The notes below the pieces were generated by a model. The model did no database searches and was not told where the DNA came from. It worked only from the letters and a program-made list of their open reading frames with translations. From Capsicum annuum (lineage: Eukaryota; Streptophyta; Magnoliopsida; Solanales; Solanaceae): DNA of 64,000 nt. The stretch covers positions 92,452,595 through 92,516,594 of the forward strand of contig NC_061115.1 in NCBI RefSeq assembly GCF_002878395.1, in the 5' to 3' direction. The position numbers and the translations under genes were made by a program. Numbering within the stretch: the first letter of the stretch is position 1; the number at the start of each line of letters is the position of its first letter. Below are positions 34,318 to 45,277 of this stretch, piece by piece.

Positions 34318-36844
34318 TGTAATACCCTGTACTTTTCGTAGAAAATTTCATCTTAAGAAAGTCTAGTATTAGGTTTTAAATTGAATAATGATTATTCCAT
34401 TAGGAATTTTCATGATTTTTACTTATTGTCATATGGGAAATTCAATAAGCTTTCTATTGATATATGATTAATCTAAATCCGATAATCGAGTCAGAAGTTA
34501 CGATAATTTTTAGTTCCCGTCGTAAAACAGTGTCATATTAGTCAGCGACGCGCCGTGCCACAAGAGGAAATTGCATTTGGTAATTTCCAGTAGGTGTCAA
34601 TGATTATGGCACGTTGCGCCAGCACTCAAATTTAGAATTGTCCTATTTCCAGTGTCTCAGCGCAATTTCCCCCACGTCGCGCCAAAGTTTCCAGGTCAAA
34701 AAAGAAGGGTCTATGTGATGGCTCCGCGTCTCTCCATCCCACAGTTTCCCAATTGTTAATTTCCAGTGACATGGTGCGATAACACTACGTTGTGCCAGGG
34801 GCCCAGTTCGAGAAAATTTTACTGAAATTAAATGACGCATCCAGGGTTAAAAGGGTCAATTTCCTACCCCTATTTAAATCCAATAACATATGATTTAGTC
34901 ATTCTTCACCCAAAATATACTATTTTCTCTCAAGTTTCTCTCAAGAACAAGCTAGAGATTCTATTAGGGATTCAAATTCAAGAAGGTTTCATCGTCAATC
35001 TTCACGAAATCTCGAACCAAGGTATGCATAGTGTTTATTTATGAACTCCTTTCATCTATGAAGCCAAAGAATCAATTTTCTATGTTTAAGTTTATGGATT
35101 TTCTTATGAATTTAATCTCGGGTTAGTTTTGTTTATCTAAAGAATGATAAATTGAATTCTAATCCAAGTTAGGTGTTCAATTTTATGTGGAATTGATTTG
35201 TATAGATGTATATGCATGTGAACTTATGAATAAACCCTAGGATGATGAAATTAGATATGAATCATGATAATTAAATGTTCTATATTGTTTTGTGCATGTA
35301 CTGTGCCTACCATGTGCTTGATTAAATGCCTAGATAAAGGATCAATGCCCAACTAGTATGATATCATGAAATCCCCATCTTTGTACAAGTTATGCCTATC
35401 TCATGTTTTGATGGAATACTTCTATAAATGTATTATAGATTATGATGTTAGTTATATGTTCAAGTAAGTTATGCTTTGTCAGTTTCCTTCCATCGAGTCC
35501 TGGGGAACTTGTACTCGAAACATTAGTTGTATGCTTTGAGCCATGTCATGTTTTCACAATACTCTCAGTCAATATATGAATCCTTACACTTTAGACAGTC
35601 TTATGACTCAGGAAATCTCGATGATATCATCAACTGAGTCAGTTGTTAGATATCAGTAATATTCCATCAGTCAACAAAATTCAGTAACTCATTCCATGTT
35701 CAGTTCAGTAAATTATGTTCTACGTCTATTCAAATAGGAGTAGAAATTAGCACCATGTGAACCCAAGGATGGGAACTCACCTGTTATATAAGGGTGTAAT
35801 TCTAAAAAGCAATCCTTGCATTCCAGAACTATGTAGCCAGCATAGGTTGAGACATCATAGCCAACTATATGAGGGTGGATGAGGTAGCTTAGCCTACTAT
35901 ATGAGGGTTCGCACCATTCTCACTAGAGTTACCTGTTATATTAGAGTCACTCACATATTGTCCTTACAAGTGGTGCGGTATTGACATTTTTCTAATCAAG
36001 GAATAGATTGGACCTCAATTCAGCTATAATACATCAATGGGGCATGTCAGTTAGATGACTACCTCCCATAGTGTCAATATCAGTCTCAGTAAAAGAAATC
36101 AGTTAGTTCTTGAGAATTCTGGTCTATTAGATACAGTCAACTCAGACATAGTACGAAACTTATATAGTTCTACCAGATTCAGGACTGTCAAATACAGTTA
36201 CTAATGTTAGTAGTTATATCAGTTATTAGTATGTCATGTTATCGATATTCTAATTCAGTACTCATGTTATCATGATTTTAGATATAGTTAGTATGTCTTC
36301 ATGCAAATATTCTCACGTTTATATTAGTCAGTTGGCCACTAATATTTATACATATGAACCCCTTGCATTCAGCCTACCTCACATTCATATGATCTTATTC
36401 AATGTACTGATGCATTTGTGCTATGGTATCTTATACCATAGGTTAAGAGACACGAGCTCCAAATCAGCAGTAGATTCCAGTTTCAGCAGTCAGAGTTAGA
36501 AGTTAGTCCTCATCATTCGAGGACCTAATTATTCCTTATTATCTCATTAACTAGTTTATTAGTTAGAGTTAGTTGGGGACATGTCCCAACAACTCCTTAC
36601 TTTGACAGTTCAGTCCATTAGAGGCTTTCTAGACTATCATATTTCATACTTCAATATTTTCAGTTTTGTTTTGGGTATTTCATATCCCCTTTAGATGTTT
36701 ATTTTACTTCAGTTATGTGAATCTTAGAGCCTTTACGTTCATGTTTCCACATTATAATACGGATACTTGTCATTGGTTAGCTTGTGGTCCTTTGGGGTCA
36801 TGAGCGCCCTGTATTATTCGGGTTCAGCAAATTGGGGTGTTACG
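34318..36844 (+). repeat. A 5' LTR (2527 bp)
   Basis: Starts TGTAATACCCTG and ends GGGGTGTTACG (expected ...TTACA). A TATA-like TATTTAAAT at ~34862 with the same box in the other LTR (~42283) suggests the core promoter. Units of 'tatatgagggt' recur at ~35790-35945. ORF 34832-35044 and others have no motif. Confidence 0.94.
34860..34872 (+). promoter_or_regulatory. Putative LTR TATA box of A
   Basis: cctatttaaatcc, conserved in both A LTRs, ~540 bp from the LTR start. Proposed from sequence only. Confidence 0.45.
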
Positions 36845-36847
36845 AAC

Positions 36848-36862
36848 TTTGTATTAGAGCCT
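36848..36862 (+). other. Primer binding site of A
   Basis: TTTGTATTAGAGCCT, a decayed TTTGGTATCAGAGCCT, 3 bp after the LTR. Confidence 0.72.
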
Positions 36863-37066
36863 AAGGTTCAATAGAGTCCAAGGAAGTTTGAAAACCGCAT
36901 CTAGTAGAGTCTTGTACATGGGTGTATTGCGTGCCACATTTATGTATAGGAGTCTATAAGATGTTTTAGGAATAGTTTCCCCTCTTTTAGTATTTATGCC
37001 ATTCCAGTTAGTATAATCTCAAGTCAATTTCTCAGGCGAATCTGTTCCCCCTTTCTTCTACAGAAC

Positions 37067-37830
37067 ATACCTCCTAAAAGAAAAAACTGAAATCAGTCAG
37101 CCCCCCAGTTCGAAGATTCTTTGGGCGATCATGTTTCTCATGCAGAGTTTTGAGATGCATTCACTACTCTTGCTAATTCAGCTGCTCCTCAAAATAAACG
37201 ACCAACTATCGTTCTGGCCATTCAAATGGCCAATTCAGCTAAAGCCAAGATTCGGGACTTAACCCGAATGAATCCTCCATCCTTTCTCGAGTCTAAGATA
37301 GATGAGGACCCTCAGGAATTCCTAGATCAAGTGCAGAAGGTGAAAGACATCATAGGGGTGACTACTATTGAAAGTAATAAGCTAGCACATATTAGTTGCA
37401 GCATGTTGCTCACATTTGGTTCAAGCAGTAGAAGTCAGAGAGAGCAGATGATACAGGGCTAGCTAAGTGGGAGGAATTTGCATCAGCTTTTTTATCTATA
37501 GTTTGTTTCCCCTAGATTTTAGGGAAGCTAAGGTGTTAGAATTCATCAAACTCAGGCAGGGCAATATGACAGTGAAAGAGTATTCTCTTAAGTTTACTCA
37601 ATTATCCAGTTATGCCCTTCATGTGGTTGCAGATAGCAGGACAAGAATGAGTAAGTTCATTTTAGGGGTGAATGATAGCATGGTTAATGAGTGCAGATCC
37701 GCCATACTGAATAGTGACATAACTTTAGCAAGACTCATGACTCATGCTCAATAGATTGAACAAAAAACTATTAAGATAAGGGAGAAGCAGAATAAGAGAG
37801 CGAAGACAGGTAGTTTTAACTTTGCTCAGC
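37067..37830 (+). pseudogene. A gag (start codon lost, stops, one frameshift)
   Basis: The expected MPPKR start reads ATA CCT CCT AAA AGA at 37067, so the ATG is lost. Two early TGA codons stand at Arg-type positions (one in the NVEFRDAF-like block). Capsid blocks: NPPSFLESKIDEDPQEFLDQ (~37271), VKDIIGVTTIESNKLA, HVAHIWFKQ-stop-KSER (TGG to TAG), a frameshift at ~37460-37500, then FPLDFREAKVLEFIKLRQGN, MTVKEYSLKFTQLSSYA, RMSKFILGVND, ITLARLMTHAQ-stop-IEQ. The last stop replaces the second Gln of HAQQIE. The order matches the family's capsid completely. Confidence 0.9.
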
Positions 37831-38110
37831 CTAAGTCTGAAGGAGAAAACCGCTCTTAGTTTTATCCTAACTCATTAGTTCTAGCACATTCTACAACCAG
37901 TGCTCCAGTTTCTAAGTTCAAAGAGGGTAACAAAGATAGAGCAATAGGCTCTAAGTCCCAGGGCAGTGTTAGAAGTGCCCACACCTATTCCCTTTGCCAG
38001 ACTTATGGCAAGCATTATCAGGGTATTTGCAGAGCTGGCAGTTGTATTTCTTTTGGATGTCGTAAGCTAGGCCATAGAGTCAAAGATTGTCCTCACCCAG
38101 GTCCTCATGG
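37831..38110 (+). pseudogene. A gag C-terminus with altered zinc knuckle
   Basis: A Ser/Lys-rich linker precedes GICRAGSCISFGCRKLGH and RVKDCPHPG (38022-38105). The family's knuckle is C-x2-C-x4-H-x4-C. Here the first Cys reads Ser (S-F-G-C), leaving three of four ligands, though a nearby Cys three residues upstream might substitute. An amber codon (37857-37859) breaks the frame. Confidence 0.8.
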
Positions 38111-38660
38111 TCAACAGAATAGATCCTCATCTCAGGAAGGTTGCCTAAATCAGTAGGGTGCCACCTCCAGTGCTACTAGTGGGCAACACCCAAATCGTCT
38201 CTGTGCTTTTCAGTCCTGACAGGATTAGGAAAATTCTCCTGATGTAGTTACTGGTACATTACAGATCTTTCAGGTGCATATTTAGTCTTTGCTAGATCTA
38301 GGAGCTTCTTTGTCTTTTGTTACTTCTTATATAGCAGTTGATTTTGGAATCATTCCCAAAATTCAAGCAGAGCCCTTTTTAGTCTCTACCCCAGTGGGTA
38401 AAACCATGATAGCCCGACAGGTATACAAGAACTGCCCAGTTATGATATTTTAGAAAGTTACTTCAGCAGACTTAGTTAAATTAGAGATGATTGATTTTGA
38501 TGTCTTTCTTGACATGGATTGGCTTTATTCCTACTATGGCACAGTCGACTACAAAAATAGAATAGTCTGGTTTCAGTTGCTAAATGAACCCATCCTTGAA
38601 TGGAAGGGTAGTGCATATGCGTTCAGGGGTCAGCTTGTTTCCTACCTTTAGTCAAGGAAA
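38111..38660 (+). pseudogene. A aspartic protease (stops)
   Basis: SLLDLGASLSFVTSYIAVDF (D at 38295-38297) is the active-site loop, with D-L-G. STPVGKTMIARQVYKNCPVM and VKLEMIDFDVFLDMDWLYSY follow, then WKGSAYAFRGQLVSYL and a stop. Several in-frame TAG/TGA codons precede it (38154, 38218-38231, 38283). It is in the same frame as RT, as expected for a single gag-pol frame. Confidence 0.88.
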
Positions 38661-39640
38661 ATGATATCTAAAAGATGTTTCTATCATCTTATTCGAGTTA
38701 AGGACACTAGTTCTGAAACTCCTAACCTTGAATCAGTCCCAGTAGTGAATGAATATTCAAATATCTTTCCCAAAGGTCTTCAAGGAATTTCTCTAGAAAG
38801 GGAAATAGACTTTGACATTGATCTTCTTTCAAATACTCTGCCTATCTCTATTTTGCCATACAGAATAGCACCAGCAGAACTCAGAGAACTAAAAGAACAA
38901 ACGAAAGATCTCTTAGATAAGGGATTCATCAGGCCCAGCATTTCCCGGTGGGGTGCTCTAGTATTATTCGTGCACAAGAAAAATGGTTCTCTCAGAATGT
39001 GTATAGACTACCACCAACTCAATAAGGTCATGGTCAAGAAGAAGTATCCTCTTCCCAAAATTGATGACTTGTTTGACCAACTTCAGGGTGCCAGTTATTT
39101 CTCAAAGATAGATCTCAGATCTAGCTATCATCAGCTCAGAGTTAGGGAATGTGACATTCCAGAAATAGCTTTCCAAACTCTCTATGGTCACTTTAAATTT
39201 CTAGTAATGTAATTTGGTCTTACCAACTCCCCAGCTGCTTTCATGCACTTGATGAACCATGTGTTTAAGAGTACTTAGACATGTTCGTGATAATCTTCAT
39301 AGATGATATTCTAGCCTATTCCCATAGTGAGTGAGATCATGCAGACCATCTCAGGGCATTACTTTAAACTCCCAAAGATCATTAGCTATTCGTTAAATTT
39401 GGTAAGTGCAAATTTTAGCTAAGGTCAGTAGCATTCCATGGTCACATCATTTTTGGTGATGGCATTAGAGTTGATCCTCAAAATACCAAAGTAGTAAGAA
39501 ACTATCCCAGACCTATCTCTCCATTAGATATTAGAAGTTTTCTTGGGTTTGACTTGCTATTACCAATGGTTTGTTGAGGGATTTTCTTCTATTGCATCCC
39601 CTATGTCCAGATTGACTCAGAATAAAGTAAAGTTTTACTA
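38661..39640 (+). pseudogene. A reverse transcriptase
   Basis: The 183-codon open frame 38661-39212 holds [119 protein letters not shown] and YGHFKFLVM. After a stop come FGLTNSPAAFMHLMNHVFK, a 1-bp loss near 39272, then DMFVIIFIDDILAYSHSE (FIDD 39296-39307, intact), VKFGKCKF, VAFHGHIIFGDGIRVDPQNT and RPISPLDIRSFLGF. All RT blocks of a chromovirus-like gypsy element are present. Confidence 0.93.
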
Positions 39641-39872
39641 GTCAAATCCCTGTGAGAAGAATTTTTAGAAGTTGAAGACTCGACCCACCTTAGCTCTAGT
39701 CTTAGCTCTCCCATATGGCTTAGATGAGTTCATAGTGTATTGTGATGCATCCAAACTAGGTTTGGGTAGTGTTTTCTATGTTGAAGATAGTAAGAAGAAG
39801 TTAGCTCAGGAAGTCCATCAGCTTGCCAAACTAGGCATTCGCTTAGTAGATATAGATGAGGATGATATATAA
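39641..39872 (+). pseudogene. A RNase H, internally deleted
   Basis: The 66-codon frame 39672-39872 reads LALPYGLDEFIVYCDASKLG LGSVF and then jumps directly to YVEDSKKKLAQEVHQLAKLG IRLVD. The second block is the linker after RNase H (compare HIDEDKKWLVWDSHRLDNLR in element L). About 110 residues are missing without a frameshift, including the RNase H Glu/Asp residues, the HDLEL and TDHKSLQY blocks and ADALSR. Only the first catalytic Asp (CDAS) remains. Confidence 0.9.
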
Positions 39873-40009
39873 GTTTAGAGTAGTTTAGAATCATCTCTAG
39901 TTTCTGAGGTAAAGGAAAAGAAAGATAGAGATCCCAGCGTTGTCAAGTTGAAAGAGTCAATTCAGGATCAAAAAGTAGATGTTTTCTCCTAAGGGGGAGA
40001 TTGTGTTTT

Positions 40010-41355
40010 TCGTTATCAGGGTCATCTTTGTCTTCTAGGTGTAGATGACTTAAGGCATCAAATTCTTATAGAAGCGCATGGTGCATGCTAATCTATTCAT
40101 CCAGGGGCCACAAAGATGTACCGCAACTTATAGAAGATCTATTGGTGGAGTGGGATGAAGAGAGATATTGCAGAGTTTCTTGCTAAGTGCTCTACTTGTA
40201 TGGAAGTTAATGTAGAGCATCAAAACCCTAGTGGGTACATGCAGGCGTACAGTATTCCTTCTTGGAAATGGGAAGTTATAAACATAGACTTCACGATGGG
40301 TTTGCCTCGAACTCGTCATCAGCACCATTCAGTTTGGGTCATTGTAGACAGAATGACCAAATTAGCTCATTTCCTTCCAGTTCATTCCTCTTATTTGGCC
40401 GAGGATTATTCCAACCTCTATATCAAGGAGTTGGTCAGATTGCACGGTGTTTCATTTTCCATTATCTTACACAGAGATGCCCTATTCACCTCTTATTTCT
40501 GGAAAGCATTCCACAAAGGTCTTGGTACCTAAGTTCATCTCAGTACAACCTTTCATCCTCAGATAGATGGTCAAGAAAACAAGACCATTCAGACGTTAGA
40601 AGATATGCTAAGGCCGTGGGTAATCCATTTCAAGGGAAGTTGGGATGACCACTTGCCTTTGATTGAATTTGCGTACAATAAAAGCTATCATGCCCGTAAT
40701 TGGTTGGCTCTATTCAAAGCTCTCTATGGTAGATGTAGATCTCCAACTGGTTGGTTCAAAGTTAGTGAGGCCTAAGTCATAGGGCCTGACTTAGTATTCG
40801 ATGCCTTAGAAAAAGTCTTGTTGATCAAAAAAGACTCTGAGCTGCTCAGAGCTGACAAAAGTCTTATGCAGATATTTGTAGAAAGGATCTCGAGTTTAGG
40901 ATTTGTGACTATATCTATCTAAAGATATCTACCATGAAGGTAATGAAGAGATTCATCAAGAAGGGAAAGCTCAGTCCCCGATATATTGGTCCCTTACAGA
41001 TTCACAGTCGCTTTGGCACGGTAGTCAATGATCTTGAATTGCCTTCAGATCTTACCTCAGTTTATCCAGTCTTTTATGTCTCTTTGCTCAAGAAGTTCAT
41101 AGGTGGCCCATCAATTCTAGTCCCTATTCAGAGCTTTGATGTTCAGAACACTCTCTCTTATGACGAAATTCTAGTCAAAATCTTAGACTATCAGACTTGT
41201 AATTAAGGAACAAAGAAGTCCCTCTAGTTAAGGTTCTTTGGCAAAATTAGTCCGTTGAGGGAGCTACTTGGGAAACAGAAGTAAACTTACATACCAAGTA
41301 TCCTCACATCTTCTCTGCCAACTCAAATCAAGCTCAAGGTAATAGTTCTCCCTAA
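40010..41355 (+). pseudogene. A integrase and chromodomain-like tail
   Basis: Zinc finger: ILIEAHGAC-stop-SIHPGATKMYRNL, then MKRDIAEFLAKCSTC (40155). Core: WKWEVINIDFTMGLPRTRHQ (first Asp intact), WVIVDRMTKLAHFLPVHSSY, LHGVSFSIILHRDALFTSYF (second Asp region altered from SDRGTQF), then after a frameshift TTFHPQIDGQENKTIQTLED (Glu present) and LPLIEFAYNKSYH. C-terminal domain: FIKKGKLSPRYIGPLQIHSR, PVFYVSLLKKF, YDEILVKILD. After another frameshift come VPLVKVLWQN-stop-SVEGATWETE and TKYPHIFSANS, ending TAA 41353-41355. The VxWxxxxxxxATWE motif is chromodomain-like. Confidence 0.9.
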
Positions 41356-41731
41356 GCTTTCTCAGTTTCATGATCAGTGTTCATCACAAACTTGGTATGC
41401 AGTTTCATGCTCACACTCCCAATATAAAATAGGTTTCAAGTACCATTGCATATTCAGTCATGCACTAATGTATTTGTTCAGTTATGTAATTATGCATCAT
41501 ACATGCATTCTTATTGTGAGAAACTTGGTTCTTCAGAACACTCAGTCATGCATTCATGAATTAGTTACACATGCATCAGATATGCATGTTCAGTATTATA
41601 TGTTCACCTTGTCAGTCATGTCAGTCATGATATCATGTTCCAGTTATTATTATTTAGTATGTATGTCAGTTGTCTTTTCTTCCCTCTCAGTTAGTCTTAT
41701 ACGAGGATGAATGTTCTCATAGGGGAGATAT
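41356..41731 (+). other. A 3' untranslated region and polypurine tract
   Basis: Non-coding. It ends with tcataggggagatat (41718-41731), a purine tract directly before the 3' LTR. ORF 41468-41710 is chance. Confidence 0.7.
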
Positions 41732-44073
41732 TGTAATACCCCATACTTTTCCTAGCAAATTTTATCTCAAAAATGTCTAGTATTAGCTTCTAAATTGAAT
41801 GATGATTATTCCAAAAGAAATTTTAATTATTTTCACTTTTTTTCATATTGGAAATTCAATAAGCTTTCCATATATATAAGATGCGCCCAAATCTAATAAC
41901 TGAGTCAAAAGTTAGGATTATTTTAAGTTCCGATCATAAAATAGTTCTATATTAGTCAGTGGCATACCACGCCACCAGAGGAAATGGCATTTGACAATTT
42001 CCACTGCGTGTCAACAATTATGGCGCATCCCGCCAGCACTTAAATTTAGAATTGTCCTTTTTCCAGTGTGTCAGCCTTATTTCCCCCACGTCGCGACAAT
42101 GTTCCAGGTCATAAAAGAAGCGAAAATGTGATGGATCTGCGTCGCACCATCCCTCAGTTTCCCAATTGTCAATTTCCAGTGACATGGCACGATAACACCA
42201 TGTAGCGCCAGGGGCCCAGTTCGGGAAAATTTTACTAAAATTAAATGATGCGTCCAGGATTAAAAGGGTCAATTTTCTACCCCTATTTAAATCCAATAAC
42301 ACGTCATTTAGTCATTCTTCACCTAAAATATACTGTTTTCCCTTAAGTTTCTCTCAAGAACAAGCTAGGTTTTCTATTGGGTATTCAAATTCAAGAAGGT
42401 TTCACTATCACTCTTGACGAAATCACGAACCAAGGTATGCATAGTGTTCATTCATGGACTCCTTTCATCCATGGAGCCCAAGAATCTCTTTTCTAAGTTT
42501 AAGTTTATGGATTTTTTTTTGAATTTTATGTTAGGTTATTTTTGTTTATGTTGAGAATGATCAATTGAATTCTAATCTATGTTGGCTGATCAATTTTCTG
42601 GGGAATTGATTTGTATAGATGTATATTCATGTGAACCTATGAATAAACCCTAGGATTATGAAATTAGAGATGAATCATGATGATTAATTGTTGTATAATG
42701 TTGTCTACATGTGCTATGCCTACCATGTGTTTGATTATATGCCTAGATAAAGAAACAATGCCCAACTAGTTTGATATCATGAAATCCCTAAGTATGTACA
42801 AGTTATGCCTATCACATGTTTTCATGCAATACATTTATAAATGTATTATAGATTATGATGTTAGTTATATGTTTAAGTAAGTTATGCTTGGTCAGTTTTC
42901 TTCCATCAAGTCCTGGGGGTACTTGTACCCAAAACATTAGTTCTGTGCTTTGAGTCATGTCATGTTTCCACGATACTCTTACCTAAGCTATGAATCCTTA
43001 GAATTTAAAAAGTCTTATGACTCAGGAAATCTCCATGATCTCATGAACTTACTCAGTTGCCAGATATCAGTAATATTCTATCAGTCAACAGAATTCAGTA
43101 ACTCAGTCCATGTTTAGTTCAGTAAATTGTGTTCAGTGTCTATTCAAATGGGAGTAGAAATTAGCACCGAGTGAATCCAAGGATGGGAACTAACCTGTTA
43201 TATGAGGGTGTGATTCTTAGAAGTAATCCTTGCATTTTAGAACTATGTAGCTAGCATAGGTTAAGACATCATATCCTGCTATATGAGGGTATATTAGGTG
43301 GCTTAGCCTACTCTATGAGGGTTCCTACCATTCTCACTAGAGTCACTAACATGTTGTCCTTACCAGTGGCACGATATTGAGACCGTTATAATCTGGGCAT
43401 AGATTGGACCCCAATTCAGCTATAATGCATTATTTGGGGAATATCGGTTAGATGACTACCTCCTATAGTCTCAGTATCAGTCTCAGTAAAAAAACTCAGA
43501 TAGTTCATCATAATTCAGGGCTGTCAGATATAGTTAACTCAGAGACAGTATGGAACTTAAATGGTTCCACCAGGTTCAGGACTGTCAGATACAGTCACTC
43601 ATGTTATGATTTATATCAATTATCAGTATGTCATATTATTAATATTCAAATTCGGTACTCATGTTATCATGATTTCAAATATAGTTACTATGTATGCATG
43701 CATATATTCTCATGTTCATATTAGTCAGTTATCCAGTATTGTTCATGCATATAAACCCCATGTATTCAGCCTTCCTCACATGCATACCAATACATTCAAA
43801 CTACTGACATATTTGTGCTATGGTGTCTTATACCATAAGTTTAGAGACATGAGCTTTAGATCCCAGTTTCAGCAGTCAGAGTTAGATGTGAATCCTCATC
43901 ATTCATGCAACTGATTATGCCCTATTATTTCATTAACTAGTTTATTAGGTTGAGTTAGTTGGGGACATGTCCCATCAGTATACAAATACAGATATCAGTC
44001 ATGGGTTAGCTTGTGGTCCTTTGGGGTCATGAGCACCATGTAACATTCTGGTTCAGTAAATTGCGGCATTACA
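41732..44073 (+). repeat. A 3' LTR (2342 bp)
   Basis: Starts TGTAATACCCC and ends GCGGCATTACA. It is collinear with the 5' LTR but lacks about 165 bp near 43978-44000, where the 5' copy has 36580-36760. ORFs 43452-43914 lie within it and are not genes. Confidence 0.94.
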
Positions 44074-44078
44074 GTATA

Positions 44079-45039
44079 GCACTTTTCTAGTTATGATTAT
44101 CTTAGTTGTTGACATAATTGTAGCTTTGGTTCTTTTGTTTTTGTATTGTGCGGTCTTTAATTGTCATTATTGTACTGCAACTTTTATTATGTTCATAATG
44201 AAAGTGTTGACATTTCTTTACTATAATTATTTTCAAAGATTCGTGAGTTGTTGGTGTTTGTTCTCTTCGTCTTCTTAGTTTTTTTACCCAATCGTGGTTT
44301 TTTACCTTGGTAATGATTTTAGTTGGGTACTTATTTTATTTTGATATGTCATATTAGATGGCTTTAGTTAAGTTGGGGAAGGTTAAAAGGGTAGTTTTAC
44401 GATCTTTTGAGTATAGGAATTTTTGACCTAGTGTGTCTCTATGGGGGTGCTTCCATGTGGTTTATAAAGGAAAAGGATGGTTCCGTGTACTAACATTTTC
44501 TTATCAGATATCGATATTGTGTATTTTGTATTGCGTACTAATGATATGTTAGACCATCTTTAAGATGTACCTATGTTATCTAAGTTTTCATAAGGTTGGA
44601 CAACCATTAGTGAAGATCCAAATAGTGAACATATTGAAGACTAGCATTAGGAATCATTTTGATCATTGTAAGATCTTGGTTATGTCTTTAGTTCTTGTCG
44701 ACGACCTCAATAGGTTTTAATTGATGGATCATGTGATTTGACATTGATTGGATTCATTCATGATAGTGTTCATCAAAGACACTACAACTCCATACTTTAT
44801 GGTATTAGTGGTCATATGCTAAGTTGTTGAGTGTGAGATTGGCTTACATTTTTATATTCTTAGGGGCATGTGATGATTGAAAATAGGATCGTGATAGTAT
44901 TAACAAGGATCAAGATAGTTTCAGTTTGGGGCTACTCTTATTTCTCCCATTGATGCTGGTAATGTGCCGAGTTAGTAGGTTACATCACATGGCTTGGTGG
45001 TAGCATGGTTGACCAGACAAATTTAGTGATAGCAACCTC
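44079..45039 (+). other. B internal remnant, no readable domain
   Basis: By position this should be B protease end and RT. I can read no RT motif. The sequence is either extremely decayed or mostly deleted and replaced. ORF 44093-44278 is a T-rich hydrophobic shadow. Confidence 0.4.
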
Positions 45040-45156
45040 CAACTATCCAATGAGTATGAGGTAACATTTTTGGGGCTTAAGGACTTGTTGGCCCCAACTC
45101 TAATTTTGACTCTTCTAGTTGAGAACCTAAGGTATGTGATAGATCTTATATTTAGA
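45040..45156 (+). pseudogene. B RT/RNase H junction remnant
   Basis: 39 open codons: QLSNEYEVTFLGLKDLLAPT followed by LILTLLVENLRYVIDLIF. This matches FxWSxECExSFQxLKxxLTTAPILTLPV..FxxYCDAS of gypsy elements. MVDQTN/LTRQ-like sequence precedes it. It ends ~120 bp before the E LTR. Confidence 0.7.
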
Positions 45157-45277
45157 TGTTTGTTTATCAGCAAGTATAGTTTCAACACTCAAGTTCCGGT
45201 GGTTAAACTGTGATGCTATGCTAATAGCTATAGATTTCGTGAAATATTTTCAATGTGCATTTCATGGATTTGATCCC

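Larger units (their letters stand above)
34318..44073 (+). mobile_element. Ty3/gypsy element A (9.76 kb, plus strand)
   Basis: LTRs 34318-36844 and 41732-44073, primer site 36848-36862, gag 37067-~37830, protease/RT/RNase H/integrase to 41355, polypurine tract 41718-41731. Flanks atata (34313-34317) and gtata (44074-44078) form a 4/5 target duplication inside B. It is the most readable element in the window: from 37467 to 39212 one frame runs through gag, protease and RT, interrupted only by stops. It carries a large RNase H deletion. Confidence 0.95.
20460..45277 (+). mobile_element. Old Ty3/gypsy element B (plus strand), host of L, SINE, A and E
   Basis: 5' LTR 20460-21600 plus 30622-32476 (split by L), primer site 32479-32491, leader with SINE (32564-32815), gag 32940-34110, protease start to 34317, A insertion 34318-44073, remainder 44079-45277 with an RNase H remnant. 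It is cut at 45278 by E, so its 3' half is beyond the window if it exists. Its LTR resembles the F LTR, so B and F are two members of one family. Confidence 0.72.

Noticed and set aside
36835..36865. Possible tRNA-Met gene fragment
   Set aside because: Only the ~13-bp complement of the tRNA 3' end is present, at the position of a primer binding site. The same holds for 2710, 32479 and 47400.
43452..43914. ORFs of 90 and 117 residues
   Set aside because: Both are inside the A 3' LTR. The matching 5' LTR segment (36272-36499) has a different open frame, so there is no coding conservation.
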